Part shown: piece after piece, positions 17,029-27,675 of the stretch | How the letters are laid out: the number at the start of each line of letters is the position of its first letter | How positions within the stretch are numbered: the first letter of the stretch is position 1 | NCBI GenBank assembly: GCA_037176905.1 | Contig: JBBBWG010005647.1 | Span: 1-27,675 of the forward strand | Direction: 5' to 3' | DNA: 27,675 nt | DNA from: Azolla pinnata | Taxonomy: Eukaryota > Streptophyta > Polypodiopsida > Salviniales > Salviniaceae | Translations under genes and position numbers: made by a program | The notes under the pieces: model-generated | The model's input: the letters and a program-made list of their open reading frames with translations, nothing else | Database searches by the model: none | What the model was told of the DNA's origin: nothing

Positions 17029-17966
17029 GTAGCAGCATTCTAGTTCGAGCGGAGCATGTTTTTCTCAACTAAAAAAAAAGCCTATTTTGAATTCCCTCTG
17101 TGTAACAGTGACAACGTATTTTGGATTTCGATTGGTTCGATGACGTGCGTTGGCAAGATTCCTAACCTTCCAGGTGTCGATACTTCCTTCCAAAAAAACG
17201 GCATTTTGAGATAGAAATACAGAGAGATAAACCTCTCTGGGAATGCAGGAAACTGTATTTGCACGTACAGATTGGACGAGCTGGTTATAAATGTAAGAGG
17301 TCACATGTTCGAATCTTGACATGGCTTTCTGTCACGTTAATGACACCCAATCTTAGATGATGGTTAGAGACAGATCCTCGTGCCTATCGATCGTACATCG
17401 TATCTTGACTTAGAAAGAAGAAGAAGAAGAAGAAGAAGGCTCTCGAGAATAAAAGACAAGAAAGAGCCTTGCCACACCAGCACAAGTCTCGATCGTCGTA
17501 TTGTACCTTGGTTTGGAAGAAGACTCTCGAGATGAAGACAAGAAGAGCAAGCGTTCTCACTCCGACAAAGTCTCTCGGTCGGTGTCATCAGAGATGATGC
17601 GAAAACCGAGAGAGCGCGATCCTCACCTGCGTTGACCCCGAACCTTAGGCTCGCAAAGTATGTTCACACTTGGTCACTTTCATGTGTGGTGGTCAATGAT
17701 GTGCGTGTTTCGATCAAGCTTGTCTTGTGCTTGTAGCCGGTGTTCCAGCGAGTAAGTTGTACATCCATGGGAAATCTTGGTCACGACAATCGACCGAATC
17801 GTGCCATAATGCTGTCGGATTCCGGATCACGCATGGATGCACGGATCGGGCATTCATGGACATGATTGTGATCAATGGCCATCAATGCAATGCAATGCAA
17901 TGCAATCAATCACCAAGCATCTCTAAATGTTGTTGGATTTGGATCATGCATGGATGGAATCTCTTT
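17029..17966. other. intergenic spacer; no gene supported
   Basis: Ordinary sequence with (AAG)n at 17417-17438, a TGCAATGCAATGCAATGCAA patch at 17885-17906, and a tRNA-like fragment described separately. Two AAGA...CTCTCGAGA... segments (about 17437-17470 and 17516-17545) look like a diverged duplication. Confidence 0.5.
17273..17324 (+). mobile_element. tRNA-like A/B-box pair, possible SINE remnant
   Basis: TGGACGAGCTGGTT resembles a tRNA A box (TGGCCGAGTGGTT in Leu/Ser tRNAs), and GGTCACATGTTCGAATCTTG resembles the B box and T-arm about 26 bp later. The stems do not close into a real tRNA. tRNA-derived SINE heads in plants look like this. The element's ends are not evident. Confidence 0.35.
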
Positions 17967-18683
17967 GAGCTTGGAGAGTTTTGTTTGGCTTATGGTGTTT
18001 CTTCTTGTTTGTGGGCAGTTTGATCTTGGAGAGTGTTTTGTTTGGCTTATGGTGTTTCTTCTTGTTTGTGGGCAGTTTGATCTTGGAGAGTGTTTTTTTG
18101 GCTTATGGTGTTTCTTCTTGTTTGTGGGCAGTTTGATCTTGGAGAGTTTTTTTTTGGCTATGGTGTTCTTCTTCTTGTTTGTGGGCAGTTTGATCTTGGA
18201 GAGTTTTTTTGGCTTATGGTGTTCTTCTTGTTTCTGGGCAGTTTGATTTTGGAGAGTTTTTTTGGCTTATGGTGTTCTTCTTGTTTGTGGGCAGTTTGAT
18301 CTTGGAGAGTTTTTTTGGCTTATGGTGTTCTTCTTGTTTGTGGGCAGTTTGATTTTGGAGAGTTTTTTTGGCTTATGGTGTTCTTCTTTGTTTGTGGGCA
18401 TTTTGATTTTGGAGAGTTTTTTTTTTTTTGGCTATGGTGTTCTTCTTCTTTATGGGCAGTTTGTATCTTGGAGAGTTTTTTTTTTGGCTATGGTGTTCTT
18501 CTTGTTTGTGGGCAGTTTGATTTTGGAGGGTTTTTTTTTTTGGCTATGGTGTTCTTCTTCTTTGTGGGCAGTTTGAACTTGGAGAGTTTTTTTTTTTTTT
18601 GGCTATGGTGTTCTTCTTGTTTGTGGGCAGTTTGATCTTGGAGAGGTTTTGGCTATGGTGTTCTTCTTCTTTGTGGGCAGTTG
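17967..18683 (+). repeat. 13-copy ~55-bp minisatellite upstream of the CFAP20DC-like gene
   Basis: Units GATCTTGGAGAG-T(n)-GGCTTATGGTG-TTCTTCTTGTTTGTGGGCAG start near 17967, 18022, 18079, 18135, 18191, 18245, 18298, 18350, 18405, 18462, 18519, 18574 and 18632. Length differs mainly by the T-run, which grows to about 14 T in the later copies. Every unit ends in a pyrimidine-rich stretch plus (G)CAG, like an intron 3' end. The array stops about 290 bp before the gene's start codon. Confidence 0.95.
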
Positions 18684-18716
18684 GGCAACCCTAAAGGCCA
18701 TCGATCCTCCCTCACG

Positions 18717-18802
18717 AAACCCTAACCCTAATCCTAACCCTAATCCTAACCCTAATCCTAACCCTAAACCCTAACCCTAACCCTAACCCTAACCCTAAAC
18801 CC
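18717..18802 (-). repeat. CCCTAA array just upstream of the CFAP20DC-like gene
   Basis: About 14 CCCTAA/TCCTAA/CCCTAAA units end 172 bp before the start codon. In plants, telo-boxes (AAACCCTAA) near transcription starts are bound by TRB-type proteins and enhance or modulate expression. Here the motif is expanded to an array. It could equally be an inert interstitial telomeric repeat. Confidence 0.85.
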
Positions 18803-18974
18803 ACCGCCCATCTCTGCCCAAAACCGCCTCTCCTCTCCGATTCCATCTTCACCATCACGCCTCCATTCGCCCATCAACAATCCAATCGTCTGTACTTCGA
18901 ATGCATTCATCATCAGCAGCATCATCACCACCGCCTTCGTCTTCCTCTTCGTCTTCGTCTTCTTCTTCTTGGCC

Positions 18975-21900
18975 ATGGCTTCGTCCTCTCCGAAATTCCC
19001 ACAGTACCAGGGCGGATCCTCTTTCACCGTCTTCACAGCACAGGTAACTGTTACACGGATTCTCCCCGGAAATCTTCTCTCCGCTTCTGACTCCTGCAAT
19101 GACCTTCTCACCAGTTTTCTTCTCTTCTCGCCTTCTCCATTCTTTCGAATTTGTCGTTACCGTTCCTTCCATCTGTGTTTCTGGGTTCCCTTCCACTCGC
19201 TTCTCGTTCTGATACAAAAAAAAAGAATCTAATTTGCGCGCTTATTGATCTTCGCTTCTTTTCCTTCTCCTTCAGGGTAGCAATCCTGTCGTCAATTGCA
19301 AAATATCTGGAAAGTCTGTGCATAAGGTAAGCTTCCATGGCTGCTCAATCATAGAAAATTACAGAAAGAAGTAAAGATCGAATGAAGGAAAGAAAGGAAT
19401 GCGGAGTATATACGCTAAGTTTAGCGGGTGCTGATGTATAGTGTATGATATCGGAGAACAAGTTACATCTTGAGCAGTTCTATGATGTTTGGATTGGCGG
19501 CTGACATAAAATAGAACAAAAATTCTACAAAAAATGGTCTTCAATTATCCAGGAAATCTCGTTGGTTATGTGCTTAACATTCTGAGGTCGATTAAGTATA
19601 TTGTTTATGATTTTTTGGGGGTCCTATTGTTGTATTCCTTTGGTCGTAGTAAAAAATCAATCTGAAACATTGTCGGTTCTTGCAAATACATAAATAATTG
19701 TCTGGCAAAGTGGGCAATGTTGGTAGAGACCATTAGTATCTTTCTTTATTGCACAGGAAAGCATAGAGTGGCAACTATAGTTTTTTTCCCCCCCAATATT
19801 TACATCCTGATAAGCACATCTGGAAAATCTATTCTTCCATGGTTTTGCATGCACATCTGCATTTCTCAATCTCTTAACTGATATTGAGAGGTTAAGGGCT
19901 ATTCTGGCACATAACTGAATAATGCATGATATATACACCCACATGTGCATTCACACACATGCACTGAATGATAGAGATAGATAGAAGGCATATCTACTTG
20001 CCTTAATCACTAACTGGGGTCCATAGTTTAGTCACACAATAGAATGCGTGAGCTATGTGTATCCATTTCTCATGATCGGGACGAGAGGGCCATTAGAGTG
20101 GTCCATGTTTCATAACAAGAGTTGCTGTGATGCCAATCCATATACTTTGACTATCAAGATTTTTATGACACAAATTCTGATCATTATATTATTTGCTATT
20201 TTCAGCCATGCCCAAATGTGAAGAATTTAAGTACAACATATTTATGCATGCCATGTGATGGGAACTGTATTTTGGCATACTTCATATTCTACCATCTTCT
20301 TTTGATGAAGTAAGGGCCAAACTCATTGGTCTTTATTCAGGGCCTTCCAAATACCTATGAACCCTTGAAATTGTTTGCCATCTCTTAGGGATGGCATCTC
20401 AGCACATAACCTAATCTTGGATCCCTGTGCGAGAAACCAAAACTTTGTGTCCTAACACAGTCCATGTTTTGGCCAAAACTAGGCATTCTAGTGGGTTTAA
20501 AGGTAAATGGAACAGGAAAACATTTCTTGGGCATCTTATGATCACTATTTGTAATAGTGCACTTGTTTGCTATTGGGCCAGCCACGACCTTTGCACAGAT
20601 TAATTATATGAAAGGGTGCCGATGATGCTTGCTCATCACGGCATAATCAGTGAGTCTATGCTCGCTGCGAATGGCTCCAGTTATGAACTCAGTGAAGAGG
20701 GTGGTCTCAAGATTGTACCCTATGTAGAGGAGTAAGTGTTTCAATTACGCACAGCTTTGTAGATTGTGTTATGCGGGGAAAATCAAACATAGGATGAGTC
20801 CCATAGGGAACATCATGCTCTTGTGAATGGTACACAGATTTGTGTATGACCCTTGGTAGGGATTTGGCCTTGTAAGAAGACAGGATTAACACAGAGATTA
20901 GGGTAGCAGCATTGAAACAGGCCAAATATTAGTTCAGAGATTTAAAATTAACACACAAAGCTAGCACAGAAGTGGGCAGAAACATGAATGATGGAAAAAA
21001 AGGAGGAAAGCAATGGTTATGAGGATGGAGAAGGAGAATGGGGAACACATAGAAAATGTATATACATTTTCCAGCAAAATGCATCTAAATCTGCTATACT
21101 GATCAAGGCGGGGTCTTGTACAATTTATTCAAGGATATTGTTTCCCTTGCTTCCAATGAGCTCGAGATTATGTTTTGTGTTTGCATTTTGCTAAGATATG
21201 ACATTTGTTTGTTAGAATGGAACTCACATAAAATTTATTGAATGCCCCAGACTTATGATAAAGCTGTCAAAGGCTATGTATATAGTTGCTCTGGTGGTAT
21301 GAACTCAAAAATTCAGTTTCCCAAAGATGAAAATAAAGGAGGTGCGAACGGGTCCTTAGGTACTTGGATTACTCAAATCGTTGACGATTCACATAATTAA
21401 ATGGTTATTTGGTCACATGCTACAGGGCTTCAATTAATACAGCCATTTCTGGTCTTGCAACTTTTTGTGCCGAAAGGACAACACTTCTCTTTGGAGCTAA
21501 GGTGATTGATACTGCAGTGTCACATATCTTTGACAAGATTGTGGTTGAAGTTTGTGATGTTTGCCTCTGATAACAACATTGACTGTGCAGGGCCACAGAT
21601 ACACAGAACACAAGAAGAAAGATGTATTTTTCCACCTCATTCAGTGAATTGAAATCAACACCACTTCATTGTCAGATTCCATTGTCTATGGTACTAATAG
21701 TTGTTTCCTTTTTGACGTTTACCACAACATTCTTTACTTATGTCACAAAATAATCGACATGCATTGCTCAATGCTACATAGTCTCTCACTCATAGCTTCT
21801 TTTAATATTGCTGTATCTCTCAGAAAACTAGAAAGTCAACCAACAATAAGTAGTACATGGTACTGTCCATGCTGGGGTAGTAATAGCTGATATTGCATTT

Positions 21901-24900
21901 TTGCATCATTTGTTTTGCTGTTCTTCAATGTTTGTTGTTAGAATGAAAGGTGGTCACATGTAAGGTTTTTTTCACCCCGTGGGTTGGGAATAACGGATTG
22001 AATGCCTAATCTATAATACAAGTCCAACATATTTCGTTTGGCAGAAAACTATGCAGCATGTATTAACCATCAGCTCTAACTCGAGTTCTACTTGTCAATT
22101 ACATGCTTGACAAACATCAGAGTTATTATATCGTCAGTAGGATGATTTGTTCTGAAATGCATTCCTCACTTACCAGCCTCTGTACACCTGCCTGACTCAT
22201 GGTTGTACTAAGATGCATGTTACTAGGGCGAAATGGAAGAGGAATGTAACAGTGTAATGGAATGTAGACACATCTTTTCTGATCTTCTGACACTAATGTT
22301 GCTAAAATTTAGGATTGGCTTTCTTGTTTATCTCTTACTATGATGCACAGTCTGTAGTTTATTTGGACTTCAAAGGTATATATATGGACTTCCTGTGACT
22401 ATATGTTGAGGATTTCGTCCATTTGCACATTGTCATGTTTCTATATTATAAGAGACTAGTTTCAGAACTCACAGTTGGAAATGAAGTGATGCAGTTTAGA
22501 AGCTGATCAATAACTGTCCACAAAAATTACTGATTTTTAATTTTGTTATGAAGTGGCTATTTTCATCAAGGAAAAAGGGAGTTTATTTCCACAAATTTAG
22601 ACCTTCGTTGCATGTCATCAAAGAAAAAGGCTGCAGAATATCTTCCAAGGAAATCTCTGATTGATGAGTTATGCCTATACATGACTTTTTTACCTGTTTA
22701 TATGAATCTTATTCCAAATATAGGTTGAAGGAGGCAGTCATTTATGAAGTGGTGAAAGATTAATTTCATTGAATTAGGGATGCTTATTCAGTTAAAAATT
22801 AATTTTCTAAGGAACTCAGACGCCTGTTAAGTTTGCTGAAGTGATAGGCTCACATAAGCTGATATGCATTATTCTTCAGGTCTACTATGATACTGTATCT
22901 GTGTGAAATGGCCTATACCATTTTATGATAATTTCTTGGAATGTCCATCTCACCAAAAGCAGGTTCTTAATGCAGCTAATACGGAATACATGGATAAATC
23001 TAGCATTGCATGTTCCAGATCTCTTCCACGGCTGTTTCAGGGTACTAAGTTTCCGGTGGGCATTTTGATCCTAGTGAGTTTGAAATGTTGTCTATTTAAC
23101 TCTCTTTCTGTGTGCTTGCATTTTGCATGTATGATTTTGTTGTTGAAAAGGCATGTAGCCAAGTTATTGGACAAAAAACAGGGTTCGTTTATCTATGAGT
23201 AACCTTGACGTATATGGAAATAATCTATAAACTTGCACTTTGGCTTTGAGATCTTTGAATACACAGCGTGGGAATTCGTATTAAGGCTGTTCATACTAGT
23301 TACATTCTTTCTCAACTCAACCCTTTGCTTCTGATGTTGTCCAGATCACTTGATGTGATCATTTTGGGCCCCGTGTGCAAGCTGCGCAAGATCTTTACAA
23401 TGAGAAACCGACCTGCTCGATCAATCATAGAAGCCAAGAACAGTGACGAGATTCTACCACCAGAACATGCATTTGCCACTGGTATCGATGCTGATGTTCA
23501 GGTCATTGATATGGAGAAGCTGCAGAATCTAGTTGTTGTTTCTCCAAATATTGAAGGTAATTAGTTACAGTTGCGGAACATGCATAGTTAATCAAACATG
23601 TACAAAGCATACCTCAACATATTGCCCTTCTTTGGTGTAGGTAAACGTGATACTGGGTCGGCACCATTGCTTAGTGGTTCTCGGAAAGTTCATCATAGTA
23701 AGCTTGTGAATGTGGCATTTGGTTCCAGGACGCCTTTACCGTTGTCCACTGTACAGATCGATACAAATCTTCCTCATGATGGTAAAAGTAACAATCAAAC
23801 ATGTAAGATAACTGAGCCAATCAAATTGCCCCATAGCAAGATCTTAGAATCTGCTACCCACTCACCACCCCAAAATAGATCTACCCTTGTTGAAAAGCTA
23901 AATGAAATCAAAGCATCAAATCCAGAAGACTCCAAGCCACAAGGGTCACCACCTGTCTGGAGTGGTGAAAATTTTTCTGTCCAAGAGGAGCCACATCTAG
24001 ATGAACTTGAAGTAGCCCCAGTTATTGATAGATTACCAGATCTAATGAGCAAGCATGGTCAGAAGCTTCAGAAGCTACAGAGGAGAGAAGAGAAGAGTTG
24101 GAGAAAACATCAGGTGGTTAGGCATTTACAAAAGGAGAGTTCTTCTCAAAATAAAGCTAAAGACACAAGAGACGTAAGAGATTTTGGATTTGATGGTTCT
24201 CCTCCTGGGAGCCCCCCTTCTGGATGGGACAATAATTCCAATGGTGTTTCCGACAGCTTCCTTTTTGAACAACAATTCAACAAAGACACACCGGAATTTT
24301 TCAATACTGATGCTTCAACAGATCATTGTAAGTCACGCAAAGGCACCATGAATGATGGGGAATCTTTCGACATGCCCTTTCAGAGCAGCTCTGATCCTGA
24401 TGAGCAAGAGTTAGTTCATAGAGAGTTCACCCCTCGTTCAATAAAAGGAGAGCTGGCACCATGTTCAGTTCAAGATCAAAATTTGGGAGCTACTCAGTTT
24501 CTAGCTAATCCTGGGAATCACTCTGTTTCTGATCGAGGTGTAGATGACTTATTCAAACTTAATCATCATGATAGATTGGACACTGAGATTGCAAAAAAGC
24601 AGACAGCACATCTCTCGAAGCCAGTAATGAACCACGTTGGTTTTGGTAGCTCAGAGGAACATTGGGATGTGCATGAAGAGGCAAAAGTCTCTTACATACT
24701 CTTTATTTGATATCGTTTGCATTTGTTTTTCTTCCATGTAGCCTGAGCGATGTGAAATGTATGTCTTGTTAAACAGATGTGTTTCAACGAATCCTTATTT
24801 GACATGGAAAAAAGTAAGGCCAGCTTTCAAGAAAGAGAAAGCATGCCAAGATCAGGCAAAAATGGGGTGTTCGATTCACCTTGTAATGAAGTTGCCACCA

Positions 24901-26140
24901 GAGCAGTCTTAACACCTTCCAAGAGGTAAATTCTCATTCACGTTAGCCATAAAGTTTGACGCATCTTGTAATGCTGTTGCTATCAGAGTGGACTTAGTGC
25001 CCTCCGATTGCTCTTATGTGAAATACTGGATATCAAAATATACAATGAATATGTTAGATTGCAGGTAAATAGGAAGCAAATGTAGCTTAGATATTATCTA
25101 TTTTCAGGTAGTTTTCAGGCTCAAAAGGGGGGGGGGGAGTAGAAGAAGGGATAAGTTATTTGTACTCCATATGATGGGATGACGTCCCTCTCTCAAAGTC
25201 AGTTCGTCATGTAAGTCATGGCTTAGAAAGCTTGGAGATAAATTTGGGTTGTATCCAAACATATCTGCACTAGAAAATAAAAGCTTTAGGCTTTCCTGTA
25301 AGGCCTACAACATAATGGTTCTCAAGCCATCGTTTGCAAGCATGAGCATGAAATTCATTTAAGTATTTATATATGGGACTTGATTGTGAGGGAGACACGG
25401 TATCCAGTGTCTTCGTTTGCTGCAGAGGAGCAAGGGTGTGATGTGATTTGCTGTATGCGGTTCAGGGTTGGACAGATTGTGCTTGTTGGAGCAACAATCT
25501 CTATCCCTGATGTGGGATCAGCATGGCAGGTAGTTAACGTCTCTTGGCAAGGTAGTTAATCTTCGCAGGTCGTGTGTTCAATCTCAACACTCTCCAATGT
25601 CTGGTAAATCTAAGCAATAAGTGACAGCTTTTAGCCAAATGCATGGGCTACCTACCATTTACTAATATCTGTTAAATCATTGCATTAAGTGTGAGATTTC
25701 AGCTCAAATCATGGGCTTCCTACCATTTGGTGTTCATTGAGAGCTTTATAGAAACAGGAAGAGATAAGAGATGTGTTTTGTTTCTATTTCTATTAGGTCA
25801 TTGAGAAATGGAAAAGACGTGGATGTGTGCTCCCCTTCCAATGTACAGAATCAACAATTATTACCCATGGCATACAAAGTTGAAGCCCGAAGTTCTTCTC
25901 CTAACAAATTTGTTCCCCCCAAGATCGATACACATGCTGTTGCAAATAACCAGAAAGGTGGAAATTTGAGCTTTTATTACGCAGTTGATGGGATGTGTTA
26001 GTGTATGAATAACAAACTTCCCCATCTTTTGACCGCATTAATCATTGTTGGCTGCAGATAGAGAGCTGGACTTACTGTACGATCCAATTTTGGATTGCTA
26101 CTATGACCCCAAAACCAATCGATACTATGAACTGAAATAA
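18975..26140 (+). CDS. CFAP20DC: CFA20-domain protein, CFAP20DC-like, 11 exons, 705 aa
   Basis: Exons: 18975-19043, 19276-19326, 21251-21341, 21426-21501, 21591-21690, 22976-23055, 23345-23556, 23641-24686, 24777-24925, 25797-25957, 26058-26140. All junctions are GT-AG and frame-consistent. Residues 8-180 form a CFA20 domain: QGGSSFTVFTAQGSNPVVNC, YDKAVKGYVYSCSG, QPFLVLQLFVPKGQHFSLEL, TRRKMYFSTS, WINLALHV, SLDVIILGPVCKLRKIFTMR. The small CFAP20 protein with this fold sits at the inner junction of axonemal doublet microtubules. CFAP20DC (human C3orf67) is its longer, poorly known relative. Residues 227-624 are polar and probably disordered, with a basic charged patch (KLQKLQRREEKSWRKHQ). The last 20 residues, YDPILDCYYDPKTNRYYEL plus K, resemble half an OCRE motif (aromatic repeats). 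The start ATG has a GCCATGG context. Family assignment is firm and orthology fairly likely; its role in a plant is unknown. Confidence 0.85.
19327..21250 (+). other. long intron 2 of the CFAP20DC-like gene
   Basis: 1.9 kb of AT-rich sequence between GTAAGC and CCCCAG. It contains one short coding-like segment (20622-20735) bounded by a strong donor-like GTAAGT. Otherwise I see no exon, repeat array or RNA gene. Confidence 0.6.
20622..20735 (+). other. coding-like 37-codon segment in intron 2 (unassigned)
   Basis: The frame beginning MMLAHHGIISESMLAANGSS and ending VPYVEE has a balanced, protein-like composition unlike the surrounding AT-rich DNA. It is preceded by TTTGCACAG (acceptor-like, ending 20598) and overlaps GGA-GTAAGT (donor-like, from 20732). 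It could be an alternative exon, a captured gene fragment, or chance. I do not recognise it. Confidence 0.25.
21691..22975 (+). other. intron 5 of the CFAP20DC-like gene; nothing further seen
   Basis: 1.29 kb of AT-rich sequence, GTACTA to TGCAG, without repeats or coding segments that I can support. Confidence 0.6.
25544..25733 (+). mobile_element. tRNA-like A/B boxes and short duplication in intron 9 (possible SINE)
   Basis: TTGGCAAGGTAGTTAAT (A-box-like) is followed by GGTCGTGTGTTCAATCTC (B-box-like) at 25568-25585. Next come two diverged ~68-bp direct copies (about 25596-25663 and 25664-25733), sharing AAT(G/A)TCTG(G/T)TAAATC and CATGGGCT(A/T)CCTACCATTT. This fits a decayed tRNA-derived SINE with internal duplication. 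The ends are unclear. Confidence 0.35.
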
Positions 26141-27592
26141 TAGTTCCAGGGTATATTGATGCTATATGGAAAGCAATTCCATGTGTTTATCGACTGGGTT
26201 TTCCGCACCTGCAAAGCACTGGATGCAGGATTGATGTAAGGATATGTTGTGAACGATGCTACAATCATATTTGACTCAATCATAAGTCAAATGGATAAAT
26301 ATATAGGAATATGATTTTCCGTCAATCTGAAATTCAAGGTGGAGTGTGAGAACCATGAACTGATTGTAATAGTAATATGGGAACAGCAGACTTGATAAAT
26401 GCGAGCAATGCTCTCGATGGCAGTGTTAATCAGTCCCAAGACTGATTGATCTGTGACCATATAATATGGTGGAAGGCTATGCACATGTGAAGCCTCCAAT
26501 TTATATATCATGTGATGTTACATCGAGGGTACCAAGATCGATAAAATCAAGTCTTTGCTGGCACCCTTCCTTTATTTTTTTTTACATGTTTCACAGGAAA
26601 CAGGTTGTGATTGGATGGTACCATGTACAATTTGTCTGGGAGTTTCTCACAGGGAGAAAGAACATCATGTCCTGGTTTGCACGGTGGGGAGCTTAACGCT
26701 TTTGTGCGAAAGCTGCGACATCTTTGGAAAGGATGGTATATTGGAAGGATTGGATTTACTGCTCTCCTTTTGTTACTATGTTATTTTCTAACTTTCTCTC
26801 TATGAGTTTGGGGATGTGGTGTTGATTGCAGATTGGTTGGATTATCTGCAGCTCCAGCAGCAGCTTGTTTTTGTAGCTTTGATTGGTAAGAAGAGCCAAC
26901 AAACCATTTTAGTATTACTGAATTGGAATATGCCTTTGTGAAGGTATGGAGGTGAAGAATTTATACAAGTTTTAAAGCATTTGAAGGTATGGAATTTGGA
27001 ACACATAGCATCTGGTTTTTTGGCCATCAGATTCTCTGGAAAAGCTCTCCATAATGCAAGACGGATGAATCGATTCTGCGGTTGTTTTCCAATCAATGCT
27101 CCGCATCGAGGAGCAGATTCCGAAGCCGCTAATCGGGCCTGCATCTTGGTATTATCTATCTGCATTATCCACTAAACAGCATCGGAATTTCTTCGATAAA
27201 AAAAGAAGCGATTGGGAGAGAAGAAACGTCGCTGGGGCTTCTCCGCGGCGACCTAAAAATCTGTATAGTTTTTCTATTCAATTGTCTGTGTGTCGCCATT
27301 CGGGCCAAATTGTTTTATGTTTCTTGTCTTCTTAAAGTAGAGAGCACAGCAGAAAAGCCATGGGAACATGTTGGGAACATGTTCTCTCAGTTTAATCAGT
27401 TTTTGGGAGAATTTGTTTATGAAGCCAAAAAAAAAAAAAAAAAACAAAAGAAAAAGAAGAAGAAGAAGCTTTGCTACTTCTGGTTGATCTTCCTGCATGC
27501 GATCGAAAGCCCGATTCATTGATTCCGATCGTCGGCAGGTGTTCTTTTTGAGGCAAGAGGTGGCTTTTTCTCTCTCTGGGTTTCAGGTCATC
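26141..27592 (+). other. 3' flank of the CFAP20DC-like gene and intergenic DNA
   Basis: Probably begins with the gene's 3' UTR. No clear poly(A) signal was seen. A run of 18 A followed by (AAG)n lies at 27427-27469. Open frames up to about 107 codons are unremarkable and unrecognised. Confidence 0.45.
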
Positions 27593-27675
27593 ATGCCCTA
27601 CAAAGTTTCAAACCCTAAAATCCTTGAAAACCCTAAACCCCAGAAGAAGTGCTCCATCATCGTCGCCGCCGCGCA
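27593..27675 (+). CDS. possible start of a downstream plus-strand gene (partial)
   Basis: The ATG at 27593 opens a frame that stays open to the window end, reading MPYKVSNPKILENPKPQKKC and then IIVAAA. Two AAACCCTAA telo-boxes (27611-27640) lie within it, which is usual for leaders or first exons of plant genes. CT-rich sequence with TTTCAG precedes it. It could instead be untranslated leader. I do not recognise the product. Confidence 0.3.
   Translation, partial: MPYKVSNPKILENPKPQKKCSIIVAAA

Noticed and set aside
27427..27469. Poly(A) tail of a processed retrogene
   Set aside because: The A-run continues into (AAG)n, no spliced coding copy precedes it, and no flanking duplication was seen.

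Overview
This is a nuclear window from a land plant. The evidence is a 12-exon auxin response factor gene with a near-perfect tasiR-ARF target site, GT-AG introns of roughly 110 bp to 1.9 kb, telo-box-type repeats close to gene starts, and abundant microsatellites. I cannot name the species. Two points help narrow it. Most telomere-like arrays inside and beside the genes are TTAGGG hexamers rather than the usual plant TTTAGGG. The second gene is a CFAP20DC-like (CFA20-domain) gene, a family linked elsewhere to cilia, which would suit a plant with swimming sperm but does not prove it.

Layout. Bases 1-7.9 kb hold no gene I can support, apart from a possible minus-strand start codon at the very left edge. 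The stretch is filled by ATG/CATG-derived simple repeats (410-960, 1481-2060), a CATGCA-rich minisatellite (4622-5460), a three-copy degenerate repeat (3935-4235) and AT-rich low-complexity DNA. From 7.9 to 14.5 kb lies the ARF gene: a CT-rich leader with a short uORF, then 12 coding exons giving 834 codons. The protein has a dimerisation/B3 DNA-binding unit, an ARF (Auxin_resp) domain, a Q/H-rich middle region with a KLFGI repression-type motif, and a C-terminal PB1 domain. Its introns carry opposing telomeric repeats, two separate tandem amplifications of intron 3' ends (one broken by a 100-N gap) and an array of polyadenylation-like units. From 14.5 to 18.9 kb come 3' flank, more simple repeats, a 441-bp MITE-like element with ~95-bp inverted ends and a 13-copy ~55-bp minisatellite. 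From 18.97 to 26.14 kb is the CFAP20DC-like gene: 11 coding exons, 705 codons, an N-terminal CFA20 domain, a long probably disordered middle and an OCRE-like C-terminal motif. The last 1.5 kb is intergenic. It ends in telo-boxes and a possible start of a further plus-strand gene.

The two main genes lie in the same direction and nothing shows that they work together. The exon models were built by hand from splice consensus, unbroken reading frame and family conservation. Every junction given keeps frame, but none is confirmed by transcripts. The most interesting material is regulatory: the ARF gene appears to carry, besides its tasiR-ARF site, a uORF, an intronic polyadenylation-like array just after a retained-intron stop, and complementary telomeric repeats flanking an in-frame exon.
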